Assembly: GCA_036824005.1 (NCBI GenBank)
Contig: DAITBA010000018.1
Span: forward strand, 29,240 to 93,239
Reading direction: 5' to 3'
Source of the DNA: DAITBA01 sp036824005
GTDB lineage: Bacteria > Pseudomonadota > Gammaproteobacteria > Burkholderiales > Rhodocyclaceae
DNA length: 64,000 bases
Shown: piece by piece, positions 1-8,916 of the stretch
How positions within the stretch are numbered: position 1 is the stretch's first letter
Layout: every line of letters starts with the position of its first letter
Made by a program: the position numbers and the translations under genes
Notes under the pieces: model-generated
Seen by the model: the letters and a program-made list of their open reading frames with translations, nothing else
What the model was told of the DNA's origin: nothing
Database searches by the model: none

Positions 1-313
1 AGGCCGCCTCGAAGGCGGTGAAGGTGATCAAAGCCGAATTCTCGGCGCCCATGGGTTTGCCCGTGATCAGCGGGATGACGAGAAAGAACCACAGGATCAC
101 CATCACGAGCGGGATGGAGCGCATGGTGTTGACGTAGGCCGCCGCACCGGCGGACAGCGCTCCGATACTCGACAGGCGCGCCAGCGCCAGCAAGGTGCCG
201 AAGACGATGCCGCCGGTCATGGCCACCAGGGTTAGCTTGACGCTGTATTGTAAGCCCTGCCAGACGAAGGGCAGGCTGGCCTGCACGACGCTCACGTCGA
301 AACCGGCGAACAT
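1..313 (-). CDS. gltK: Glutamate/aspartate ABC transporter permease GltK (partial)
   Basis: This is the N-terminal part of an inner-membrane permease of a polar amino acid ABC importer; the gene runs off the left edge, leaving about 104 codons. It begins with an ATG three bases after the stop of the permease gene upstream, so the two are in one operon. The visible protein has a first hydrophobic helix and the stretch NTMRSIPLVMVILWFF, typical of the HisM/GltK permease family (family knowledge). By analogy with gltIJKL it would pair with GltJ to form the channel for glutamate/aspartate uptake. The ATPase gene gltL would be expected beyond the window. Confidence 0.85.
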   Translation of the reverse strand, partial: MFAGFDVSVVQASLPFVWQGLQYSVKLTLVAMTGGIVFGTLLALARLSSIGALSAGAAAYVNTMRSIPLVMVILWFFLVIPLITGKPMGAENSALITFTAFEAA

Positions 314-316
314 CGC

Positions 317-1054
317 TCAGTGCGCCTCGGCAATGAAACCCGGCACGCGGGTTCTTTTCTCGATCAATGCCATGACGCGGTTTGCGGTGAAGGCGCAGAT
401 GAAATACAGCAGCGTCACGGCCAGGTAGGTCTCGATGCCCTGCTCCGAGTCCTCCTGCATTTGGCGCGCCTGGAAGGTCAGCTCCAGCACGCCGATGGCG
501 AACGCCACCGAGGAGTTCTTGAATACGTTCATGAACTCCGAGGTGAGCGGCGGAATGATAATGCGCAGCGCCATGGGCAGGATGACGTAGCGATAGGTCT
601 GGGGCAGGGTGAAGCCCAAGGCCAGACCGGCGGCGCGTTGACCGCGCGGCAGGCTCTGGATGCCGGCGCGCACCTGCTCGGCGATGCGCGCCGAGGTGAA
701 GAAACCGAGGCAGATGAAGGCAGTGACGAACTCCTTGGCCGGCATGTCCTGCTTGACCCACATGGCGAGATCGCGTGGCAGCAGCTCCGGCACGACGAAA
801 AACCACAGGAACATCTGCACCAGCAGCGGTATGTTGCGGAACAACTCTACGTAGGCGTTGCCCAGCCGGACGAGCCAGTTGCTAGGGGTGGTGCGGATGG
901 TGCCGACCATCGCGCCAAGGACCAGCGCCATGACCCAGGCGCAGAGGGAAACGGCGACGGTCCACCCCAGCCCGGTGATCAACCAGTCGAGATAGGTTTC
1001 ATCCCCGGCTTTAATCTGCTGGAAATAGATGCTCCAGTTCCAGGTGTAATTCAT
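317..1054 (-). CDS. gltJ: Glutamate/aspartate ABC transporter permease GltJ
   Basis: Inner-membrane permease of 245 residues, the usual size for GltJ. Several hydrophobic helices are visible, and the stretch VELFRNIPLLVQMFLWFF is the family hallmark of the HisM-type amino acid permeases. The EAA-type loop region that contacts the ATPase lies around RAGIQSLPRGQRAAGLALG. It follows the binding-protein gene gltI by 10 bases and precedes gltK by three, so the three are probably co-transcribed. Substrate assignment to glutamate/aspartate rests on the gene order and on the similarity of the binding protein and is an inference. Confidence 0.88.
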   Translation of the reverse strand: MNYTWNWSIYFQQIKAGDETYLDWLITGLGWTVAVSLCAWVMALVLGAMVGTIRTTPSNWLVRLGNAYVELFRNIPLLVQMFLWFFVVPELLPRDLAMWVKQDMPAKEFVTAFICLGFFTSARIAEQVRAGIQSLPRGQRAAGLALGFTLPQTYRYVILPMALRIIIPPLTSEFMNVFKNSSVAFAIGVLELTFQARQMQEDSEQGIETYLAVTLLYFICAFTANRVMALIEKRTRVPGFIAEAH

Positions 1055-1064
1055 CGGCCGCCGC

Positions 1065-1958
1065 TCAAATGCCCTTGTCGTTCGGGTTCTTGATGGCCTC
1101 CTTCGTTTCGGCGCTCATCGGAAAAGCGAGGTTCACGCCCTTGGGCGGGATGGGCTTGGTGAACCATTTCTCGTAAAGCTTCTCCAGTTCGCCGCTCTTC
1201 ATCATGGCCATGATGGTGTCGTCGGCTACCTTCTTGAACGGCGCATCGTCCTTGCGCAGCATGATGGCGATCGGTTCCTGGCGCAGCGATTCGCCGACGA
1301 TGGCGTAGTCGGCGGGATTCTTCGAGTTGACGATCAGGCCGGCGAGCAGGTTGTCGTCCATGACGAAGGCCACCGCTCGGTCGGTCTCCAGCATGAGGAA
1401 GGAATCGGCGTGATCCTTGCCGTAGACCTCCTTGAAGTCCAGGTTCTTGCCCTTTTCGTGGGCGCGCATGAGCTGGACGCTGGTGGTGCCCGTGGTAGTC
1501 GCCACCGGTTTGCCGCCGAGCTGGGCCAGGCTGGTGATTCCGGAAGCCTTTTTCACCGCCATGCGTACATTGGTGACGAAGGTGGTCACGGCGAAGGCCA
1601 CCTGCTTCTGCCGGTCCAGGCTGTTGGTGGTGGAGCCGCATTCGATATCGATGGTGCCGTTGGTCATGAGGGGAATCCGGTTCTGGGAGGTGACCGGCTG
1701 GTGCTGCACCTTGAGGCTCTGCAGCTTGAGCTGTGCCTTCACCGCGTCGGCGATGCGGTTGCAGATTTCGATGTGGTAGCCGACCGGCTGCTGCTTGTCG
1801 TCCAGGTATGACAGCGGCAGTGACGACTCGCGGATGCCCATCACCAGGGTGGCGCTTTCCTTGACCTTCTTTAGCGTTCCGGTGAGTTCCTGAGCGGTTG
1901 CGGGGGCAGCAACACAAAGGCTGGCGATCAGCAGGGACAGCAGGCGGCGAATCGACAT
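1065..1958 (-). CDS. gltI: Periplasmic glutamate/aspartate-binding protein GltI
   Basis: Solute-binding protein of the importer encoded downstream. The start chosen here gives 297 residues: an ATG preceded by GAGGAGAG at good spacing, rather than an ATG five codons upstream. Residues 1-22 form a classic Sec signal peptide (RR, then a hydrophobic run ending in APATA before QE). The mature protein has the type II periplasmic binding fold signature, with IEICNRIADAVKAQL and GSTTNSLDRQKQVAF stretches typical of GltI. It would capture glutamate/aspartate in the periplasm and deliver it to GltJK. Confidence 0.88.
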   Translation of the reverse strand: MSIRRLLSLLIASLCVAAPATAQELTGTLKKVKESATLVMGIRESSLPLSYLDDKQQPVGYHIEICNRIADAVKAQLKLQSLKVQHQPVTSQNRIPLMTNGTIDIECGSTTNSLDRQKQVAFAVTTFVTNVRMAVKKASGITSLAQLGGKPVATTTGTTSVQLMRAHEKGKNLDFKEVYGKDHADSFLMLETDRAVAFVMDDNLLAGLIVNSKNPADYAIVGESLRQEPIAIMLRKDDAPFKKVADDTIMAMMKSGELEKLYEKWFTKPIPPKGVNLAFPMSAETKEAIKNPNDKGI

Positions 1959-2146
1959 CGTTTCTCTCCTCACTTGGTGATTGACCGAGGTTAGTCGGAG
2001 TTATTGTTATGAATTGAAAGATAGCATGAAATGGCGCGCGCTTTGCTCCCTCGACACCCCCGGATTCGCTGCCGAAGAACCGTCGGTCATGCCGGTTTCA
2101 CGGTTCAGGCTTATCATGGCAATCCCAAGCAGCGGGCGACAGTGCC

Positions 2147-4069
2147 ATGAAGGACAACGACGACTGCGGCAGCAACGACAGCAGCAACATCGATCTTGCG
2201 GCGATCCTCGTCTGTGACCGGGTGCGCCGGCGCTTGTTGCAGGGCGGGCTGGGGGCCGCGGGCCTGGCGTTGTTCGGGGCGGTGGACACTCCGGCGCAGG
2301 CTGCGCCGGCCGTGTCGCGGCCGCGCATTTCCTTCGCGCCTATTGCGCCGTCTGCGGAGGATGCGGTCCGTGTTGCGCCGGGCTATTCGGTACAGGTGCT
2401 GTTCGCCTGGGGCGATCCCGTTTCGGATGGCCCGCCGTTCAAAGCGGACGCCGGCAATTCGGCCGAGGAGCAGGAGCAGCAGGCCGGCATGCACCACGAT
2501 GGCATGCACTTCTTTCCCTTCCGGGAATCGGGCGCGTATTCCTCCGCCCACGGGCTACTGTGCATCAATCACGAGTACGTGGACGACGGCCTGCTTCACC
2601 CCGATGGCATGAGTAACTGGGACGCCGTGAAGGTTGCCAAATCCAAAGCTGCCCATGGTGTCTCGGTGATCGAAGTGCGCATGCGCAACGGCCGCTGGCA
2701 GGTGGTGCGTCCGTCGCAGTATGCCCGGCGGATCACGGCGGCAACGCCTATCCTGATCGGCGGCCCGGCCGCCGGGTCACCGTACATGGCCACGGCCGAC
2801 GATCCGGCCGGCCACATGTGCCTGGGCACGCTGAACAACTGTGCCCACGGCGTGACGCCCTGGGGCACCTATCTGACCTGTGAGGAGAATTTCAACGGTT
2901 ACTTCGCCGCTTCCGATCCGGCGCAGATCACTGCCGATCACAAGCGCTACGGTATATCCGCCAAGGGCTATGGCTATCGCTGGCACGAATCCGACAACCG
3001 GTTCGACGTGGCGCTGACGCCGACGGAGCCGAACCGTTTCGGCTGGGTCGTGGAGATCGATCCCTGGGATTCCGGGTCCCTGCCTGTCAAGCGCACGGCG
3101 CTGGGCCGGTTCAAGCACGAGGGCGCCAAGACGGTGCTCGCCGCCGATGGCCGCGTCGTGGTGTACATGGGCGATGACGAACGGTTCGAGTACATCTACA
3201 AGTTCGTCTCCCGCGGCCGCTACGACCCGGAGGACAAGGAGGCCAACCGCGACCTGCTCGACGAGGGCACGCTGTACGTGGCGCGCTTCAATGCCGACGG
3301 CAAGGGCAAATGGCTGGAGCTTACCCACGGCAGAGGCGGGCTGACGGTGGCGAATGGATTCCGCGATCAGGCCGAGGTGCTGGTGCGTACGCGCCAGGCG
3401 GCAGATCAGCTGGGCGCAACGAAGATGGACCGGCCCGAATGGATCGCCGTGCATCCGCGCTCCGGCGAGGTGTATTGCTCGCTAACTAACAACAGCCAGC
3501 GCGGTGCGGCGGGGATGCCCGGAACCGACGCTGCCAATCCGCGCGCCAACAACGTATTCGGCCATATCATCCGCTGGCGTGAAGCCGGCGGCAGTCCGGC
3601 GGCGCTCAGCTGCCGCTGGGAAATCTTCGTGCTTTGTGGCGATCCGGCCAATGCCGATCGCGACAAACGAGGCAACATCAAGGGCGACATCTTCGGCAGC
3701 CCGGACGGGCTGTGGTTCGATTCTGAAGGCCGGCTGTGGATCGCCACCGATGTCTCACCTGGCGCGCTGAACCGGGGCGACTACGCACCCGTGGGCAACA
3801 ATCAGCTCCTGTGTGCCGATGTCGTCACCGGCGAGGTCAAGCGTTTTCTCACCGGTCCGGCGGGTTGCGAAATCACGGGCGTGATCGGCACCCCCGACCG
3901 GCGCACCCTGTTCGTTAATATCCAGCACCCGGGCGAGGTGCCGGGCGATCGCTCCGATCCGGCCAAGCCCAAGGCCGGCAGCAGTTGGCCGGACGGCGAG
4001 CGGGGCGGCCGGCCCCGCTCGGCCACCATCGCCATCCGGAGGAACGATGGCGGGGTGGTCGGGACCTGA
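2147..4069 (+). CDS. PhoX-family phosphatase (DUF839), Tat-exported
   Basis: A 640-residue protein of the PhoX/DUF839 family, periplasmic alkaline phosphatases that use calcium and iron (family knowledge). Export by the twin-arginine pathway is suggested by RRR at residues 27-29 followed by LLQGGLGAAGLALFG, and then an APA-type cleavage region. The body contains stretches characteristic of PhoX: CINHEYVDD, CAHGVTPWGTYLTCEENFNGYF, FGWVVEIDPWD and GSPDGLWFDSEGRLWIATD. The gene stands alone, convergent with the cupin gene. I did not find a convincing Pho box upstream, so phosphate control is not claimed. The exact substrate is unknown. Confidence 0.85.
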   Translation: MKDNDDCGSNDSSNIDLAAILVCDRVRRRLLQGGLGAAGLALFGAVDTPAQAAPAVSRPRISFAPIAPSAEDAVRVAPGYSVQVLFAWGDPVSDGPPFKADAGNSAEEQEQQAGMHHDGMHFFPFRESGAYSSAHGLLCINHEYVDDGLLHPDGMSNWDAVKVAKSKAAHGVSVIEVRMRNGRWQVVRPSQYARRITAATPILIGGPAAGSPYMATADDPAGHMCLGTLNNCAHGVTPWGTYLTCEENFNGYFAASDPAQITADHKRYGISAKGYGYRWHESDNRFDVALTPTEPNRFGWVVEIDPWDSGSLPVKRTALGRFKHEGAKTVLAADGRVVVYMGDDERFEYIYKFVSRGRYDPEDKEANRDLLDEGTLYVARFNADGKGKWLELTHGRGGLTVANGFRDQAEVLVRTRQAADQLGATKMDRPEWIAVHPRSGEVYCSLTNNSQRGAAGMPGTDAANPRANNVFGHIIRWREAGGSPAALSCRWEIFVLCGDPANADRDKRGNIKGDIFGSPDGLWFDSEGRLWIATDVSPGALNRGDYAPVGNNQLLCADVVTGEVKRFLTGPAGCEITGVIGTPDRRTLFVNIQHPGEVPGDRSDPAKPKAGSSWPDGERGGRPRSATIAIRRNDGGVVGT

Positions 4070-4145
4070 GTATCCGAAGCTGCCGGTCGTTCAGGCTCGG
4101 AATCTCGTTCACGCGCAAAGCGCGTGCGCGACACGGAGGAAGTAC

Positions 4146-4207
4146 GGGAACTCGCATTGCCTGGCAGGCTGATGTCCTCCGACTGCGGTCCTGCGCAATG
4201 AGTTCCC
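4146..4207. repeat. Imperfect inverted repeat between convergent genes
   Basis: Arms at 4146-4160 (GGGAACTCGCATTGC) and 4195-4207 (GCAATGAGTTCCC) pair over 13 bases with a two-base bulge. It sits between the convergent phoX-like and cupin genes, where it could act as a bidirectional transcription stop, although there is no U-run next to it. A shorter hairpin around CGCGCAAAGCGCG lies just upstream. Confidence 0.4.
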
Positions 4208-4211
4208 CTCG

Positions 4212-4661
4212 TCAGAGCAACGCGTGGGTGCGGTGCCGGGCGGCGATCTCCAGCACCTTCGCCGTGTCCGGCGGCGTGGTGGCGAAGCTGCGGTCCATCT
4301 CGGCAAAGAAATGTTCCGCGCCTGACGGCATTGCCCAGGACAGAAATCGGGCAGGATTCGCATTCCGATTGCGAAAGCCGTGGGGCGTGCCCCGCGGCAC
4401 GAAGAAAAACTGCCCTGGGCCGGCGATCACGGTCTTGTCGCCAAGATACACTTCCAGTTCGCCCTCGAGCACATACAGCGCCTCGTCGTAGGCTTCATGG
4501 AAGTGCAGAGGCGGGCCGCTTTCGGTGGGCACTTCGACCTCGAACAGGGACCAGGCGTTGCCGGTCTCCTGGCCGCCGACGATGCAGGTGACCACGTCGC
4601 CCAGGACGTGGTAGGTCGTGCCGCTGCCGCGCGGGCGGGCGAGGGGTGTTGGCTCGTTCAT
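4212..4661 (-). CDS. Cupin-domain protein
   Basis: A single-domain cupin. The start chosen at 4661 (MNEPTPLARP) gives 149 residues; GGAG lies upstream at acceptable spacing, and a longer reading with 24 more residues has no better support. The metal-binding cupin motif is clear: HFH at residues 53-55, a glutamate in LYVLEGELEVYLGD, and a later histidine in VPRGTPHGFRN. Such small cupins may be quercetinase-like dioxygenases, isomerases or simply binding proteins, so no reaction is assigned. It is convergent with the phosphatase gene and divergent from the ECF sigma gene. Confidence 0.75.
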   Translation of the reverse strand: MNEPTPLARPRGSGTTYHVLGDVVTCIVGGQETGNAWSLFEVEVPTESGPPLHFHEAYDEALYVLEGELEVYLGDKTVIAGPGQFFFVPRGTPHGFRNRNANPARFLSWAMPSGAEHFFAEMDRSFATTPPDTAKVLEIAARHRTHALL

Positions 4662-4889
4662 TTGCAAAGCTCCGGATGTGATGAAGGAATCCCGGCCTGT
4701 CGCGCCGAAATCTCGTGCGCGGCTCCAGGTCACTGTCTATACGCGCCGAGTCGCCGATCGGATGCCGGCGGCGGAACGCCGAATCCAATCCAAAACCAGT
4801 TTGCGAATTGCTGCGTAGACGATTCGTGTGGTGCGGAGCCGGGAGGATGGGCGGGTGGAACACGCGATTCCGGGGTTGGCATTAGAGAT

Positions 4890-4898
4890 TGCTATAAT
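4890..4898 (+). promoter_or_regulatory. Extended -10 promoter of the ECF sigma operon
   Basis: TGCTATAAT is a perfect extended -10 element (TGn plus TATAAT). No good -35 lies 17 bases upstream, which fits an extended -10 promoter. Transcription from it would begin near 4905. That rules out in-frame starts at 4828 and 4898 and supports the ATG at 4963 as the sigma factor start. Confidence 0.55.
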
Positions 4899-4962
4899 GG
4901 ATCGGCTGGATCAGTCGGCGCGGTTACGGCGTTCCATAGACTTGCCAACAACAATCAAAGAG

Positions 4963-5583
4963 ATGCCCTTGGCACCCAATAAGAAAAAGGAGGACCCGGA
5001 CCAGCGGGACGCGAAACTGGAGGCGCGGCTTCGGCTGTTGTTGGAAGGCATCGTCATCCAGGACGAGTCTGCGCTGGCGGATTTTTACGACGCTACCGTG
5101 GGCAAGGCCTATGGATTGGCGCTGCGCATCACGCGCCAGCCCGAAGCGGCGGAGGAAGTCGTGGAAGACGTGTACTTCCAGGTATGGCGCGATGCCGCGC
5201 GCTTCGACCCCGCTCGCGGCAAGGTACTGACCTGGCTGCTGACGATCTGCCGCAGCCGGGCACTGGACTACCTGCGGCGCAAGGACGATGCCGAACTCCA
5301 CCCAGATCCCGACGAGTTCCAGTCCGAATTGGCGGTGGAAGGCTCGGACCCCCTGGACATCCTCCAGGCCACGGAATGCGCCGGCGCGATCCACAAGGCG
5401 CTGGCGAGCCTGGGACCGTTGCCGCGGCAGTTGATTTCGTTGGCATTTTTCCGCGGCCTGAGCCACCAGGAGATCGCGGACCATTGCAAGATGCCCCTGG
5501 GCACGGTCAAGACGACCATGCGTCGGGCTTTCGAGCAGATGCGGGCCGGCCTGGCGGGCAGCGAGTGGGAGCCACGGCAATGA
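4963..5583 (+). CDS. ECF RNA polymerase sigma factor (RpoE/SigK-like)
   Basis: An extracytoplasmic-function sigma factor of 206 residues. Region 2 spans about residues 37-105 (FYDATVGKAYGLALRITR, then AEEVVEDVYFQVWRDA), and region 4 about 145-198 (LPRQLISLAFFRGLSHQEIA, then GTVKTTMRRAFEQMR). The start was chosen because the extended -10 element at 4890-4898 lies downstream of the more upstream in-frame starts. The stop codon overlaps the start of the cupin anti-sigma gene (ATGA), the usual arrangement of ECF sigma factor and anti-sigma partner. By analogy with RpoE-ChrR it may respond to oxidative stress such as singlet oxygen; this is inferred. Confidence 0.88.
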   Translation: MPLAPNKKKEDPDQRDAKLEARLRLLLEGIVIQDESALADFYDATVGKAYGLALRITRQPEAAEEVVEDVYFQVWRDAARFDPARGKVLTWLLTICRSRALDYLRRKDDAELHPDPDEFQSELAVEGSDPLDILQATECAGAIHKALASLGPLPRQLISLAFFRGLSHQEIADHCKMPLGTVKTTMRRAFEQMRAGLAGSEWEPRQ

Positions 5584-6047
5584 GCAAGGACAGAGTGATG
5601 GACGAAGAAGCGCTGCCGGACGATATTCGCGACCAGTTGCTGGCGGCGATCGAACCGGTGATGCCGGAAGCGGCCGCAGCGGCCGCCCTGCGCGAGCGGG
5701 TGCTCGCCCGGGTGCGTGCGGCGCCGGCGATGCTCACCATTCGCGCCGGCGAAGGCCGCTGGCAGCCGTTCCTGCCCAAGGTGCAGATCAAGGTGCTGCG
5801 CGAGGCGGATGGGTACTTGAACTACCTGATGCGGCTGGAAGCCGGCGCCCGTGTGCCGGCGCACGATCACCCCCTGGACGAGGAATGCCTCGTGCTGGAG
5901 GGCGAGATCAACATCGGCGATCTGGTGGTGCGCGCCGGCGATTACCACGTGGCGCCCAAAGGCGTGCACCACGGCGAACTGGAATCGCGCAGCGGCGCGC
6001 TGCTGTTCCTGCGCAGCGCCATCCCCGAGATGGCGCAGATGCTCTGA
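5580..6047 (+). CDS. ChrR-like cupin anti-sigma factor
   Basis: A 155-residue protein translated from an ATG that overlaps the sigma factor stop (ATGA). The C-terminal half is a ChrR-type cupin with probable metal ligands: AHDHPLDEE at about residues 94-102 and GVHHGE at about 128-132. The N-terminal part is helical and could contact the sigma factor, but the zinc anti-sigma signature (HxxxCxxC) of classical ChrR is absent. It is therefore probably a cupin-only member of the family that holds the sigma factor until a signal arrives. Function is inferred from coupling and domain. Confidence 0.78.
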   Translation: MSKDRVMDEEALPDDIRDQLLAAIEPVMPEAAAAAALRERVLARVRAAPAMLTIRAGEGRWQPFLPKVQIKVLREADGYLNYLMRLEAGARVPAHDHPLDEECLVLEGEINIGDLVVRAGDYHVAPKGVHHGELESRSGALLFLRSAIPEMAQML

Positions 6048-6054
6048 CGCCGCG

Positions 6055-7869
6055 TCAGGCAGGCAGCAGGGCGCGCAGCGCCTGCAGTTCCTCCTCGACC
6101 AGGGTTTCCTTCGCCAGCAGTTTCCGGGCGCCATCCTCCAGCACCGCGCGCCGCTGCGTCAGCAGCGCCAGCGCCCGGTCGAAGGCGGCGGTGACGATCT
6201 TGCGCACCGCGCAGTCGATCTCGCGCGCCGTCTCCTCGCTGTAATCCTTCTCCACGCCGGTGGGCACGGGCTGGCCCAGGAAGTTCGGGCGCTCCGACTC
6301 ATAGACCACGTGGCCGAGCTTGTCGTCCATGCCGAAGCGCATGACGATGGAGCGGGCGATGGCTGTGACCTTCTGCAGATCGTCGGCGGCGCCGGTGGAG
6401 ATCTTGCCGAAGATCAGGTGTTCGGCGGCGCGCCCGCCGAGCAGCACCACCATCTTGTTTTCCAGTTCCTCGCGTGTCATCAGGAAACGGTCTTCCGTCG
6501 GCCGCTGGATGGTGTAGCCGAGCGCGCCGACGCCGCGCGGGATGATGGAGATCTTGTGCACCGGATCGGAGCCGGGCAGGGACATGGCGACCAGCGCATG
6601 CCCCATCTCGTGGTATGCCACCACCTCGCGCTCGTGGGGGTTGAGCACGCGGTTCTTCTTCTCCAGTCCGGCGACGATACGCTCCACGGCGACGGTGAAG
6701 TCCTCCAGGGTAACGGCCTGCGCGCCGCGCCGCGTGGCCACCAGCGCCGCCTCGTTGCACAGGTTGGCCAGTTCGGCGCCGGAGAAGCCCGGCGTCAGCT
6801 CGGCGATCTTCTCGCTACTTACCTCCGGGGCGAGCCGGATCTTCTTCATGTGCACGCCCAGGATCGCCACCCGGCCCTTCTTGTCCGGCCGGTCCACCAG
6901 TACCTGCCGGTCGAACCGGCCGGCCCGCAGCAGCGCCGGGTCCAGGATCTCGGGGCGGTTGGTGGCGGCGAGGATGACGATGCCCGCGCTCGGGTCGAAG
7001 CCGTCCATTTCCGCCAGCAACTGATTCAACGTCTGTTCCTTCTCGTCGTGGCCACCCAGTCCGAAGCCGCCGCGCGCGCGTCCAAGGGCATCCAGCTCGT
7101 CGATGAATATGATCGCCGGCGCCTTTTGCCGCGCCTGTTCGAACAGGTCGCGCACCCGTGCCGCGCCGACGCCGACGAACATCTCCACGAACTCCGAGCC
7201 GCCGATGGAGAAGAACGGTACGCCCGCCTCCCCCGCCACGGCGCGCGCCAGCAGCGTCTTGCCCGTTCCGGGCGGGCCGACCAGCAGCACGCCCTTGGGC
7301 ATGCGCGCACCGAGCCGTGCGTAGTCCGATGGATTGCGCAGGAAGTTCACCACCTCCTGCAACTCTTCCTTCGCCTCGTCTACGCCGGCCACGTCGTCGA
7401 AGGTGACGCCGGTCTTGGCTTCGACATAGACCTTGGCTTTGCTCTTGCCGATGGCCATGAAGCCGCCGCCCAGTCCGCCCTTTTCGGCCACCCGGCGCAT
7501 GAGGAACATCCAGATGGCGAAGAAAACCACCGCCGGCACGACCCAGCCGAGCAGGTCGCGCAGGAAAGTGCTCTCGACGACGCCGGTGAACTTGACATCG
7601 TACTGGGCCAGGTCCTTGGCCAGATCCTGCTCGACGCGGGTGGTGATGAACTTGCTGCGGCCGTCCGGCAGAGGATTCTTCAGCGTGCCCTGGATGTAAT
7701 TGTCGGTGATGGCGATTTCCTGCACCTGGCCGTTCTTGAGCAGCGTCTGGAACTCGCTGTAGGGCAGCGGCTCGACGCTGCGCGCTTGAATGAAGAACTG
7801 CTGCAGCAGCAGCACGGCGAGCACGGCGAACAGAAAGTAGCCGACGCTGAACTGAGTGCGCTTTTCCAT
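6055..7869 (-). CDS. ftsH: ATP-dependent zinc metalloprotease FtsH
   Basis: A 604-residue membrane-anchored AAA+ protease that degrades misfolded or regulatory membrane and cytosolic proteins. The N-terminus has two transmembrane helices (about residues 9-28 and 108-124) around a periplasmic domain. The AAA domain shows Walker A GPPGTGKT at 198-205, Walker B IIFIDELD at 253-260, and the SRH region ATNRPEILDPALLRAGRFDR. The zinc-protease motif HEMGH lies at 420-424, with the third ligand likely an aspartate of STGAADDLQK near 494. It stands alone instead of beside rlmE/folP as the housekeeping copy often does, so it may be a second FtsH. It is convergent with the sigma/anti-sigma pair. Confidence 0.93.
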   Translation of the reverse strand: MEKRTQFSVGYFLFAVLAVLLLQQFFIQARSVEPLPYSEFQTLLKNGQVQEIAITDNYIQGTLKNPLPDGRSKFITTRVEQDLAKDLAQYDVKFTGVVESTFLRDLLGWVVPAVVFFAIWMFLMRRVAEKGGLGGGFMAIGKSKAKVYVEAKTGVTFDDVAGVDEAKEELQEVVNFLRNPSDYARLGARMPKGVLLVGPPGTGKTLLARAVAGEAGVPFFSIGGSEFVEMFVGVGAARVRDLFEQARQKAPAIIFIDELDALGRARGGFGLGGHDEKEQTLNQLLAEMDGFDPSAGIVILAATNRPEILDPALLRAGRFDRQVLVDRPDKKGRVAILGVHMKKIRLAPEVSSEKIAELTPGFSGAELANLCNEAALVATRRGAQAVTLEDFTVAVERIVAGLEKKNRVLNPHEREVVAYHEMGHALVAMSLPGSDPVHKISIIPRGVGALGYTIQRPTEDRFLMTREELENKMVVLLGGRAAEHLIFGKISTGAADDLQKVTAIARSIVMRFGMDDKLGHVVYESERPNFLGQPVPTGVEKDYSEETAREIDCAVRKIVTAAFDRALALLTQRRAVLEDGARKLLAKETLVEEELQALRALLPA

Positions 7870-7916
7870 GATCGCGTTCCTGTTCTTTGAAAACTATAGG
7901 TCGGAAAGGACCGCTC

Positions 7917-8045
7917 ACCACAGAGGACGCAGAGGTCGCAGAGGAAAACGACACTGAGAATCGACCGGCGACGAGCGGCGCACAGCATATGGGGCTCTTT
8001 ACATTGCCCCTCTGTGCTGCCTCTGTGTCTCTGTGCCTCTGTGGT
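7917..8045. repeat. CACAGAG-type inverted repeat, copy 1 (chimeric arms)
   Basis: Left arm 7917-7944 begins ACCACAGAGGACGCAGAGG; right arm 8020-8045 reads as the complement of ACCACAGAGGCACAGAGA plus CACAGAGG. The two arms belong to slightly different subtypes (GACGCAGAGG versus GCACAGAGACACAGAGG). It lies between ftsH and the terC remnant. Four related copies occur at 19219-19305, 20593-20667, 27013-27090 and 29417-29558. Confidence 0.8.
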
Positions 8046-8081
8046 TCGCCTTCAGTTAACTTGGAGCCGGCGTTGCCAAAC

Positions 8082-8916
8082 TCAAGCCGTCCGGCCGGAA
8101 GCGGCCGCCCGCTCGCGGCGCAGACTGAGTATCACCGACACGGTGATGATCGCCACGACCACGCCCAGAGACCAGAACACCGGCATCTTGCACAGATCGA
8201 CGATCAGCATCTTAACGCCGATGAAGATCAACATCAGCGCCAGCCCGTACTTGAGCAGCGTGAAGCGGTCGGCATAGCCGGCGAGCGGGAAGTACATCGC
8301 CCGCAGGCCGAGGATGGCGAACACGTTCGAGGTCGGCACGATGAACGGATCGGCAGTGATGGCGAAGATCGCCGGAATGCTGTCCACCGCGAAGATGAGG
8401 TCGCTCACCTCCACCAGCACCAGCACCAGGAACAGCGGCGTGGCCCAGCGCAGCCTGTCCTTCCGGACGAAGGATTGCTCGTCGTGCAGTGTCTGCGTGA
8501 TGCGCAGGTGGCCGCGCATCCAGCGCAGCACCGGGTTCTTTTCCAGGTCCGGCTGTTCCTCGGCGAACCAGTACATCTTGATGCCGGTGACGACGAGAAA
8601 CGCGCCGAAGACGTAGAGCAGCCAGTGGAACTGGGCGATCAGCCAGGCGCCGACGAGGATCATGACCGTGCGCATGACGATGGCACCGACGACGCCGTAG
8701 ACCAGCACGCGCCGCTGATACTCCATCGGGATGGCGAAGTAGCCGAACAGCATCAGCCAGACGAAGACGTTGTCCGCCGCCAGCGATTTCTCCGCCAGGT
8801 AGCCGGTGAGGAATTCCAGCGCCTTCTGGTCGGCGATCTCGCGGCCCATCGCGCCGTCCAGGCACCACCACAGCAGGGCGTTGAAGGCGAGCGCCACGCC
8901 CAACCATACCGCCGAC
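8082..8916 (-). pseudogene. TerC/Alx-family membrane protein, 5'-truncated
   Basis: The protein matches the Alx/TerC family, integral membrane proteins linked to manganese or tellurite handling: FLTGYLAEKSLAADNVFVW, VEVSDLIFAVDSIPAIFAI and GLRAMYFPLAGYADRF are family hallmarks. Family members usually run to about 320 residues and begin with another transmembrane helix. Here homology starts abruptly at SAVWLGVALAFN, so about the first 35-40 residues with the first helix are missing. The only in-frame ATG (8948) lies inside unrelated sequence, the MNT remnant read backwards. The gene is therefore probably a broken remnant, or at best makes a protein lacking its first helix. Confidence 0.75.

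Noticed and set aside
5851..7890. Open frame of 679 codons opposite ftsH
   Set aside because: It is the antisense of ftsH, which has full AAA and zinc-protease motifs; high GC keeps the opposite strand open.
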